Source: SbD1 sp039679945
Lineage (GTDB): Bacteria > Desulfobacterota > Syntrophobacteria > Syntrophobacterales > Syntrophobacteraceae
NCBI GenBank assembly: GCA_039679945.1
Contig: JBDKTY010000187.1
Span: 38,084-102,083 of the forward strand
Reading direction: 5' to 3'
DNA length: 64,000 bases
In this document: one piece after another, positions 25,701 through 32,447 of the stretch
Layout: each line of letters opens with the position of its first letter
Position numbering within the stretch: position 1 is the stretch's first letter
Program-made: the position numbers and the translations under genes
Notes under the pieces: generated by a model
Told to the model about the DNA's origin: nothing
What the model saw: only the letters and a program-made list of their open reading frames with translations
Database searches by the model: none

Positions 25701-27941
25701 ATGGACACAAAGAGCAGGATCGACCGCCCAAAGATTCTGAGAATTCTTGGCATAATAACCCTCGTTCTGGTAGCCGGCGCATCCTGGCTTGCGATATCCA
25801 CGGCCAGGTACATGAAAGATATCTTGAGGGAGCAGTTCAACGAACAACAGCTCGTGCTCGCGAAAACCACGGCCCACCGCGTAGAAACGCTCATCCAGGA
25901 CGCGATCGCCGACCTGTTGCTTCTCAACTCGCTTCCCGCCATTCAATACGCGGAACCAGGCAGTTACGAGGTGCTGCTGCTTTCCACGCTGCCCGTTCTT
26001 AACAGCAACAACATTATCGACATACGCAGAGTCGGACGGGATGGCCAACTCATTTTCGCCGCGAATGAGCAGGGCATTGCCGTACAGCAACTGGGCAGGT
26101 TGCAGGAAGAGGCGAGCGCCTACATATCCTGGGCCTCTGATCCCACCAATCGGGGGAAAACAATGGGAACACCCCTTCACCCCCGGGACCGCGCTAAGGA
26201 ACGAAAATTCCTCGTAATCGACCTCATTGTTCCGACCTATGAGGACGCAACCAATGAGGAGCATCCTCATCCTTCGCGGGGATTTTCGGGATACCTGAAA
26301 GTCACTCTGGATATGTACCACCTGCTGCAGGACATGATCCCGCTCATACGATCCGGAAAGAGCGGCTACGCGTGGGTGCTCGATTCATTCGGAAACTTTG
26401 TCTATCACCCGGAGGGAGGATTTATAGGGGAGAATGCGTTCGATGCGCGCACCAATAAAAACCCCAGTCTTTCATTCGCCAAAATAAACGATATCCAGCG
26501 CGATGAGATGCTGCGAGGCAAGGAAGGAACAGGTTCCTACATCTCCGGATGGCACCGGGACGTGATCGAACCCATGGAAAAGCTGATCGCGTACGCCCCG
26601 GTCAGTGTTCAGGGTCCGTACGTGAACTATTCCATGTCGGTTGCGGTTGTTGCTCCCGCCCGCGAGATCGAGTCGTTTATCGATACGGTATACAGCCGGC
26701 AGTTTCTGCTTCAGGCACTGATCGTTTTCATTATCAGCATGGGAAGTCTTGTGGTCGTTCTCTATGAGCTGCGGTGGTCAACGCTTCTGGAGCATGAAGT
26801 AGCGGTCAAGACCGACAGCATACGAAAATACGCATCCGAACTGGAGCGTTCAGAAACAAAGTACAGATCCCTCGTGGAGACCGCGGAAGACCTGATCTTC
26901 TCCGTTGACGGCAATGGGATCGTCAAGACGGCCAACCAGCATATGTCACGGGTTTTCGGCGCCGATCCCGAAGAACTCCCGGGGCAGAGTCTCTACCGGT
27001 TTCTTCCGCGCGAGCAGGCTTACGAACAGCTCAAGGTTATCCGAAAGACCCTGCAATCCGGCAAAGGGCAAAAACTCGAGACGCTTCTGAAAGTGCCGAA
27101 GGGAAATCTCTGGTTCAATATCCAGTATATTCCCGTGAAGGGGGAGGATGGCGGCGATGATCACGCAATCGGGATTGCGCGCGACATAACCGAAAGAAAG
27201 ACCATAGAGCGCCAGCTCATAAATACGGAAAAACTGGCGTCACTCGGGACCATGGCTGCCGGAGTCGCTCATGAAATCAATAACCCGATCGGAATAATGC
27301 TCGGATTTTGCGAACTGTTGCTGGAGAGAATAAACCCGGACACGATGGAGTACAATGATCTCAAGACAATCGAAAGGCAGGGCCTGCAATGCAAGAGCAT
27401 AGTTGAAAGGCTGTTGAGCTTTGCCCGGATCAGCGAGGAGACGGAGCAAGCGTGTGACATCAATGCCGGGATACGTTCCATTGTATCGGTTGTACAGCAT
27501 ACGCTCGACATGAACAGCATCAAACTGGTACTGTCGCTTGGCGAAAATGTACGGCAGGTGCGCGGAGATTCGAGGGGGTTCCAACAGGTACTGCTCAATC
27601 TCATCAATAATGCGGTTTACGCCATGAACGGCAAGGGCGTTCTCTCCATCGTGACACGCAACGGAACAAGAGTACAGGGAATGGTGGAAATCCTTATAGG
27701 GGATACGGGATGCGGGATACAGCGTGAGTATCTGCCCAGGATTTTCGACCCCTTCTTCACGACAAAGAAGGTCGGAGAGGGAACCGGACTGGGACTCTCC
27801 GTGAGCTATGGAATCATAACGCGGTATGGCGGTACCATCGAATGCGAAAGCGTGTGCGAGGATGAAGCTCCCGGCGTGTGCGGAACTACTTTCACTATTA
27901 TGCTGCCCTTCAGCAAGGAGGCAATAAGCGAGGAGGAGTGA
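25701..27941 (+). CDS. Membrane histidine kinase with Cache and PAS domains
   Basis: 746 residues from the ATG at 25701, chosen for its GAGG ribosome-binding site; in-frame ATGs at 25653 and 25668 would add 16 or 11 residues. Helix 1 lies near residues 11-32 and helix 2 near 333-355, enclosing a large Cache-type extracytoplasmic sensor (GKSGYAWVLDSFGNFVYHPEGG). A PAS domain follows (LVETAEDLIFSVDGNGIV). The kinase core has His524 in GVAHEINNPIG, NLINNAVYAM, DTGCGI and GTGLGLSVS. It is divergent from the NtrC-type regulator at 24149-25564, its probable partner. Confidence 0.92.
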   Translation: MDTKSRIDRPKILRILGIITLVLVAGASWLAISTARYMKDILREQFNEQQLVLAKTTAHRVETLIQDAIADLLLLNSLPAIQYAEPGSYEVLLLSTLPVLNSNNIIDIRRVGRDGQLIFAANEQGIAVQQLGRLQEEASAYISWASDPTNRGKTMGTPLHPRDRAKERKFLVIDLIVPTYEDATNEEHPHPSRGFSGYLKVTLDMYHLLQDMIPLIRSGKSGYAWVLDSFGNFVYHPEGGFIGENAFDARTNKNPSLSFAKINDIQRDEMLRGKEGTGSYISGWHRDVIEPMEKLIAYAPVSVQGPYVNYSMSVAVVAPAREIESFIDTVYSRQFLLQALIVFIISMGSLVVVLYELRWSTLLEHEVAVKTDSIRKYASELERSETKYRSLVETAEDLIFSVDGNGIVKTANQHMSRVFGADPEELPGQSLYRFLPREQAYEQLKVIRKTLQSGKGQKLETLLKVPKGNLWFNIQYIPVKGEDGGDDHAIGIARDITERKTIERQLINTEKLASLGTMAAGVAHEINNPIGIMLGFCELLLERINPDTMEYNDLKTIERQGLQCKSIVERLLSFARISEETEQACDINAGIRSIVSVVQHTLDMNSIKLVLSLGENVRQVRGDSRGFQQVLLNLINNAVYAMNGKGVLSIVTRNGTRVQGMVEILIGDTGCGIQREYLPRIFDPFFTTKKVGEGTGLGLSVSYGIITRYGGTIECESVCEDEAPGVCGTTFTIMLPFSKEAISEEE

Positions 27942-28071
27942 GATCGAGGGGGGAGACCTCCTCCGATGCCATAAGGGGGCGTTTGAGCCGCGATGGTGGG
28001 CGGGTGCGTGATCAAGACCACTTCCTTCGAAATGGCGCGGGGGGCACCGCGAGCCGCCGACAGCGTAAAAG

Positions 28072-28100
28072 CGCGAGGACCGGCCCCACGCTCGCGGTTT
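28072..28100 (+). terminator. Terminator-like hairpin after the Cache/PAS kinase
   Basis: CGCGAG (28072-28077) pairs with CTCGCG (28091-28096) and is followed by GTTTTG. It lies about 130 bases after the kinase stop. A 13-base loop and short T-run make it a moderate candidate. Confidence 0.4.
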
Positions 28101-28219
28101 TGCCTTGTCTGAGTCGTTCAGCTTTATGCGGCGGCATTTCGGCGCGGGGATACCTGCCATATTGAGCGACACCCGGAGAGGTTTTTCTTCAGCCGGGGTA
28201 TAAATAGTCATTGGCTAAT

Positions 28220-28235
28220 TGGCACAAAGCTTGTA
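28220..28235 (+). promoter_or_regulatory. Sigma-54-like promoter upstream of a receiver gene
   Basis: TGGCAC-AAAGC-TTGTA has a perfect -24 box and correct spacing, but the invariant GC of the -12 box is GT. It precedes the receiver-only gene at 28465 by about 230 bases. It is weaker than the elements at 29004 and 41095. Confidence 0.45.
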
Positions 28236-28464
28236 AGTAGTGTCCTCAAAAAGAGGTTGATCAGCCTCTACAAGTGCGGATGATGGTGGAGGTCCGGCGG
28301 GAACGTATGTGTGTGCCCCGTTCTGGGCCGCGCGACGCGATCAAATCCCTGGTTTAACCGACCACCGAAGATTTGACGTTTTCCTGGTGAAAACCTGAAT
28401 GTTGTGTCATCGCGCCGGTTTGAGCGAGTGGGGACTTGTTGAGGTTTCTGGCTATAGAGAATTC

Positions 28465-28887
28465 ATGATGGACGAGAAAAACCGCATAAATATTCTCATA
28501 CTCGATCCTGAACAGGATACGGCGGAACTCTTTACGAGGGCACTGGAGACTTATTCCAACGGTTGCAAGTGTTATTGGGTGAAAACATGTCAGGAGGCGA
28601 GAAGTCTTCTGAGTGAAATATCATTCTCGTTTCTCCTGGCCGATTTGTCGATTCTCGAACAGGATCATTTCCTCCTTCTTGACACGATTCGCGAGATGCC
28701 TTTGGGAACGAGGGTCATCGTGGATGCCTACCTGAACCAAAAAGAAGACATTGTAAAAAGCCTGAAGCGGGGCGCTACCGGCTATTTTATCAAGCCTGTA
28801 AAGGTATCGGCGCTGCGCAAGCTCATAGATGATTTCAGCAATAACGCCCAGGAAGAAGATCTTGGAAAACCTGTCATCTTGAGGTGA
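28465..28887 (+). CDS. Receiver-like single-domain protein
   Basis: About 140 residues from either of two adjacent ATGs (28465, 28468); 22 upstream residues in the open frame are not convincing. It is a divergent receiver fold: ILDPEQD at the start, probable phosphoacceptor Asp60 in LLADLSI, and the conserved Lys in FIKPVKVSALRKL. The usual D-x-x-M-P-G sequence after the Asp is absent. No output domain. It lies between the kinase/NtrC pair and the first TauE operon and may connect the two. Confidence 0.75.
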   Translation: MMDEKNRINILILDPEQDTAELFTRALETYSNGCKCYWVKTCQEARSLLSEISFSFLLADLSILEQDHFLLLDTIREMPLGTRVIVDAYLNQKEDIVKSLKRGATGYFIKPVKVSALRKLIDDFSNNAQEEDLGKPVILR

Positions 28888-28900
28888 CACTTTGTCACCT
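28882..28900. repeat. Perfect inverted repeat spanning a stop codon
   Basis: AGGTGACA-CTT-TGTCACCT, eight-base arms and a three-base loop, overlaps the TGA stop of the receiver gene (28885-28887). It could be a hairpin terminating that gene, although only GTCTGTTTC follows, or a protein-binding operator about 110 bases before the sigma-54-type element. Confidence 0.5.
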
Positions 28901-29003
28901 GTCTGTTTCACTTTACCCGCGCTTATCTGAGCCGTTTCTCTCTCTCTAATCCTATCCTGTTAATAATACATAATAAATAGTGTTCGCGGTACAACTTCAT
29001 CCG

Positions 29004-29019
29004 TGGCATGCAAATTGCC
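29004..29019 (+). promoter_or_regulatory. Sigma-54 promoter, symmetric, upstream of TauE locus 1
   Basis: TGGCATGCAAATTGCC fits the -24/-12 consensus: GG at 29005-29006, ten bases, GC at 29017-29018. It is embedded in an inverted repeat GTGGCA-N7-TGCCAC. It lies about 150 bases before the first gene of the locus (29171). The same symmetric arrangement recurs before TauE locus 2 at 41095-41110. No other promoter is obvious here. Confidence 0.7.
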
Positions 29020-29170
29020 ACACGGAAGTTTGTGATGATTCAAACTGCGGTTTGTGAACGCTTTGCGTTGACGGTTATATAAATCGGATCAAAACAGGAG
29101 GTGATGGAACAGATTTAGGCAAGACGGAAATCTTACTGAATTTATAACATTCTTCCGGAGGTAAACGAAC

Positions 29171-29467
29171 ATGAGTAGGTTCCTGAAGTGGTTCAGCTTC
29201 ACATCAATTGTCTCCTTGCTCCTTCCAGCGCTGACCTGGGCGGCCGGCGGCGGAGCGATGGCCCCCATGGTACTCGTGGCGGACACGAGGAAACTCACCG
29301 GCATCATGGCCTGGTGGGCAAACATGTATAATGAGAGCCATGCCGAGTTCACACTTCTCACGGTCATAATCATACCGGTTGTCGGCGTTATCTTCGGGAT
29401 TATCGCCGATATCGTCATGACCTGGATAGGCATCGATCTGAAACACAGGGATCTGGCCGAGCACTAA
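29171..29467 (+). CDS. Small membrane protein, proposed TauE partner (locus 1)
   Basis: 98 residues, family not recognised. An N-terminal signal-like segment (about 8-25, ending LTWAAGGG) is followed by a short external region with two Trp (MAWWANMYNESHAEF). A C-terminal membrane helix (about 62-85) precedes a short tail GIDLKHRDLAEH. The GGAGG ribosome-binding site is strong. It is first gene of the sigma-54-preceded operon, 53 bases before the permease. Its C-terminal helix and tail resemble those of the proteins next to TauE 2 and TauE 3, so I infer an accessory subunit of the transporter. Confidence 0.75.
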   Translation: MSRFLKWFSFTSIVSLLLPALTWAAGGGAMAPMVLVADTRKLTGIMAWWANMYNESHAEFTLLTVIIIPVVGVIFGIIADIVMTWIGIDLKHRDLAEH

Positions 29468-29520
29468 AAACGATCTCTCGGGAAGAGCTTTCACATTTAT
29501 GACATCTTAGGAGGTTTTTC

Positions 29521-30591
29521 ATGGATTGGCTATATATTCTGATGCCTATCGCCGGGGTGAAGATTTTCTGGCCCGGACTGATAATTCTGGGAATCGGTGT
29601 TGGTGTTATCGGCGGCTTTTTTGGAATGGGCGGCGCATGGATGGTTACACCGGGTCTTAATATCCTCGGTTTCCCCATGGCCTTCGCGATCGGGACCGAC
29701 ATTGCCCACATGGCTGGAAAATCCCTCATTTCCACCATGCGGCATGGCAAGTTCGGAAACGTCGATTATAAACTCGGTTTTATCATGCTGTTCGGCACCA
29801 TTATCGGATTCGAGATCGGTGCCCAGATGATCATGTGGCTCGAGCGTATCGGCAGCGTTGACCTGGTCGTGCGCTGGCTCTACATCATTCTACTCATGTT
29901 CATCACCTATATGGTTTTCTCCGATGTGATGAAAAGAAAAAAGAAGGAAAGAGAAGCCGCTGCGGCAGGCAAGGAACTCGATAAGCTCGCAACGGGTCTC
30001 GAGTGGCACAAGACTTTTCACAAAATCAAGATCCCCCCGATGATCCATCTCAATGTCGCGGGTATTTATTGTTCAGCATGGCTCCCCATCATGGTCAGTT
30101 TCTTCACCGGTTGGCTCGCCGGAATCCTCGGGATCGGCGGCGGTCTTATCCGTATGCCCTCGCTCATCTACATAGTGGGTTGTCCGACCCACGTCGCGGT
30201 TGGGAGCGACCTTTTTGAAGTCATGATCTCCGGCCTTTACGGTGCGGCCACGTACACTTACAAGGGACGTACGGAACTCGTGGCGGCCCTGATCATGCTC
30301 GTTGGCGCCGCTATCGGCGCTCAGGTAGGTACTGTTGCAACCAAGTACATCAAGGGCTACGGAATCCGCATTGCTTTCGGTTGCGCGGTCATCGGCTGTG
30401 CCGCTTCGGTTCTTCTTAAACTGGTGCCGATGTACATTCCTTACATAAAGGGGTTCTGCGACGACGCGGCGACTGTGGTTGTTCTTGTAGTCGTTAGCGC
30501 GCTTGCACTCTATATCTTTGTCAAAATGGTCCAGGGGGCCAAACAGGAAGTGGCCTTAAAAAAGGCCCAGATGGCCCGTCAGTCCGGCTGA
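29521..30591 (+). CDS. TauE/SafE-family anion permease (locus 1)
   Basis: 356-residue inner-membrane protein with about eight helices in two repeats. Each repeat has the family glycine motif: GGFFGMGGAWMVTPGLNILG near residue 35 and LAGILGIGGGLIRMPSLIYIVG near residue 200. A charged cytoplasmic loop (KRKKKEREAAAAGKELD) joins the repeats. The family (formerly DUF81) exports or imports sulfite, sulfoacetate and related anions in various bacteria. The substrate here is unknown. AGGAGG precedes the ATG. It is more similar to the locus 3 permease (FAIGTDIAHMAGK against MASGIDMTHIAGK) than to locus 2. Confidence 0.92.
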   Translation: MDWLYILMPIAGVKIFWPGLIILGIGVGVIGGFFGMGGAWMVTPGLNILGFPMAFAIGTDIAHMAGKSLISTMRHGKFGNVDYKLGFIMLFGTIIGFEIGAQMIMWLERIGSVDLVVRWLYIILLMFITYMVFSDVMKRKKKEREAAAAGKELDKLATGLEWHKTFHKIKIPPMIHLNVAGIYCSAWLPIMVSFFTGWLAGILGIGGGLIRMPSLIYIVGCPTHVAVGSDLFEVMISGLYGAATYTYKGRTELVAALIMLVGAAIGAQVGTVATKYIKGYGIRIAFGCAVIGCAASVLLKLVPMYIPYIKGFCDDAATVVVLVVVSALALYIFVKMVQGAKQEVALKKAQMARQSG

Positions 30592-30630
30592 TCTCGAACC
30601 ACTGTGACCTGAATGAGAGGGAGACATATA

Positions 30631-31242
30631 ATGCCAAGGTATCAGAAACTGATAATTGCAATACTCCTGATTCTGCCGATTGCATTCATCAGCGGATGCG
30701 AATACGGGAAAGTGGACCAGGGGAGAGTCGTGAAGATGGATAAGGACAAGGGCGTGGTTACCCTGATTCGCGATGTGAACAACGATTCTCAAAACCCGGA
30801 TTACACTCATCTTCCGGCTATTGCATACACAATACCCAAAGACCCCCATGAGATGGGCGCCGAGCCCAAAGCGGGTCTGCGGATGAAGCTGGATACAAAG
30901 AAAAACGAGATCACAATCTATGATCCGGCTTCCCAGAAATTTAAGACAATCCCGTACACGTTGATCGATCAGAAAGAAAATGTCGCCAAGGAAGATCCGG
31001 CGGTTTGGGACGCATCGCAAAAGAAGTCAAAGAAATTCCCGGCTGTCGACAAAGACAAAAAGACCATTACCATTTACTCCGGCAGGCAAAAGATCCTGAC
31101 CACATTTTCGCTGCCCGAGGAGTACTTCAGTCTGTCGGAATCCACCTGGGATGCCGGAGACGAGGTACGGATCTACTATAAGGAAGACGGAAAAGCCTTG
31201 CGGCTGATGAACGTCAGCAAGACCGATATCTTCAAGAAGTAG
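30631..31242 (+). CDS. Lipoprotein of unknown function (TauE locus 1)
   Basis: 203 residues from the ATG at 30631, set by the GAGGGAG ribosome-binding site (an upstream start at 30613 is less likely). A lipoprotein signal ends in FISGCEYG, giving an acylated Cys at about residue 22. The mature part is charged and beta-rich, with repeated short strands around RVVKMDKDKGVVTLIRD and ITIYDPASQKFKTIP, and has no known domain. It should sit on the periplasmic face. It lies 39 bases after the permease gene and is terminated by the hairpin at 31275-31308. Confidence 0.75.
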   Translation: MPRYQKLIIAILLILPIAFISGCEYGKVDQGRVVKMDKDKGVVTLIRDVNNDSQNPDYTHLPAIAYTIPKDPHEMGAEPKAGLRMKLDTKKNEITIYDPASQKFKTIPYTLIDQKENVAKEDPAVWDASQKKSKKFPAVDKDKKTITIYSGRQKILTTFSLPEEYFSLSESTWDAGDEVRIYYKEDGKALRLMNVSKTDIFKK

Positions 31243-31274
31243 CCCTGCTAAGGTCTTCATTGGGTATAAGCCAG

Positions 31275-31308
31275 ATTCGCCCCCGGCCGATTCCAACCGG
31301 GGGCGAAT
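31275..31308 (+). terminator. Strong terminator after the lipoprotein gene
   Basis: ATTCGCCCCCGG (31275-31286) pairs with CCGGGGGCGAAT (31297-31308) around a ten-base loop, followed by TATTCTGTT. It lies about 30 bases after the lipoprotein stop. Confidence 0.8.
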
Positions 31309-31388
31309 TATTCTGTTGACCATGTAATGCAGGGTATAAATAATCGGAAACTCAGGGAAGCGGTCGCCAGAAGGGAAGTGAGCCAAAG

Positions 31389-31589
31389 ATGAACTCGCAA
31401 CAAAAGATTGCCATCGGTATCGTGGACGTCGCGGTGCTTGCCGAACTGTGCCTGAGCCTGTATATTTCAAATAAGGATATCGACAATTTTACTCCGCTTT
31501 TTTTTAAATATTTCTTTTCCATGCTGGTTCCAACGTTGATCCTTGCCAAGGTCTTCATAAAAAGGCTTGGATCGGGAGAATCCATCTAA
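31389..31589 (+). CDS. Small two-helix membrane protein
   Basis: 66 residues, family not recognised. Two hydrophobic segments (about 8-27 and 37-56) are joined by NKDIDNFTPLFF; the tail is KRLGSGESI. A GGGAAGTGAG ribosome-binding site lies about 9 bases upstream. It ends five bases before the next start, so the two genes are probably co-translated. It belongs to the TauE locus 1 group but lies beyond the terminator, so it may have its own promoter. Confidence 0.65.
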   Translation: MNSQQKIAIGIVDVAVLAELCLSLYISNKDIDNFTPLFFKYFFSMLVPTLILAKVFIKRLGSGESI

Positions 31590-31593
31590 GACG

Positions 31594-32379
31594 ATGAGCC
31601 TGGAATTCATTTCCCGCTGGAAGAATCGGATTGCTCTACTGGCGGCCGCATTCTGCGTATTTGCAGTGATTTGCGTGATAGACGGCGGCGTTTCCTATCT
31701 GCGTGAACCGTTCAATACGCTACGACTGTTCCCCGGTGATACCTACAGTTTGACGGGGCCTCTCGCACCAGGGGCATCTTCGCCCGATCAGATGACTATC
31801 GAGAGCGATTCCCATTCCCTGACCATCTCGATTGAAGAGATCATTTCAGGCTTCTGGCTCGGCGGGAAGATGTGGCGGGGAACTCTCAGGCTTGATCCTC
31901 GAATTGAGCCGGGCCGGTATGTCGTATCGGTTTTTGGGAAAGAGGACCAAAAGAAGGTAGGTTCGAATGTTTTCCAGGTCCTGGTTTATGCCGACAGGAC
32001 TTCTTACCTTGCCGATTCCAAATCGCTTTTCCTGAGAAATACGGGGGTTTCGCCCTGGGAATTCACGGGTGCTTTCTTCGCGCTGGTAGTACTTTGCTGT
32101 GTGTGCCTGTATTTCATTTCCGGAAAGAGGGACATGCTCATGGCCGAGAATGGCGAGGCGGAAGTTTATCACGTCGTGGCGGACGAACCGGGTTTCTCCG
32201 TCTATTTCGGGCTGGGGGAAAGAAACGGTTTGAAGCAGGGTGACAGGCTCGTGCTGATGGACCCGTCCGGGAAAGTCGTTGAGGAGGTTTCGGTGGAATC
32301 CGTTTCGGAAAAGGATGCCTCCGTCAGGGTGAGCCCCCTCAGCAGTGTAAGGCCTGGATACTTCGTAAAGAGGGTGTAG
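31594..32379 (+). CDS. Hypothetical bitopic membrane protein with external beta domain
   Basis: 261 residues from the ATG at 31594. Helix 1 (about 12-32) and helix 2 (about 157-178) enclose an external domain of about 120 residues that mentions no known motif (GDTYSLTGPLAPG, LRLDPRIEPGRYVVSVFG). The cytoplasmic C-terminus has GLGERNGLKQGDRLVLMDP and ends with SSVRPGYFVKRV, like small beta-barrel domains. It is likely co-transcribed with the 66-residue protein. Its 3' end faces the PEP-synthase-like gene 1. Possible sensory or assembly factor for the nearby transporter; function unknown. Confidence 0.7.
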   Translation: MSLEFISRWKNRIALLAAAFCVFAVICVIDGGVSYLREPFNTLRLFPGDTYSLTGPLAPGASSPDQMTIESDSHSLTISIEEIISGFWLGGKMWRGTLRLDPRIEPGRYVVSVFGKEDQKKVGSNVFQVLVYADRTSYLADSKSLFLRNTGVSPWEFTGAFFALVVLCCVCLYFISGKRDMLMAENGEAEVYHVVADEPGFSVYFGLGERNGLKQGDRLVLMDPSGKVVEEVSVESVSEKDASVRVSPLSSVRPGYFVKRV

Positions 32380-32447
32380 CGCTTCCTCTATCCCCGAGTT
32401 ATTGCATCAAGAATCGTCCCGCTGGTTACCTCACTTGTCATCGACGA

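Larger units (their letters stand above)
27942..28464. other. Intergenic region after the Cache/PAS kinase
   Basis: 523 bases without a convincing gene. It holds a terminator-like hairpin near 28072-28100 and a -24/-12-like element at 28220-28235. The small frames seen here have no ribosome-binding site and no recognisable sequence. Confidence 0.5.

Noticed and set aside
29171..31242. Whole TauE locus 1 as a horizontally acquired mobile element
   Set aside because: No integrase, tRNA target, terminal repeats or clear shift in base composition is visible around it.
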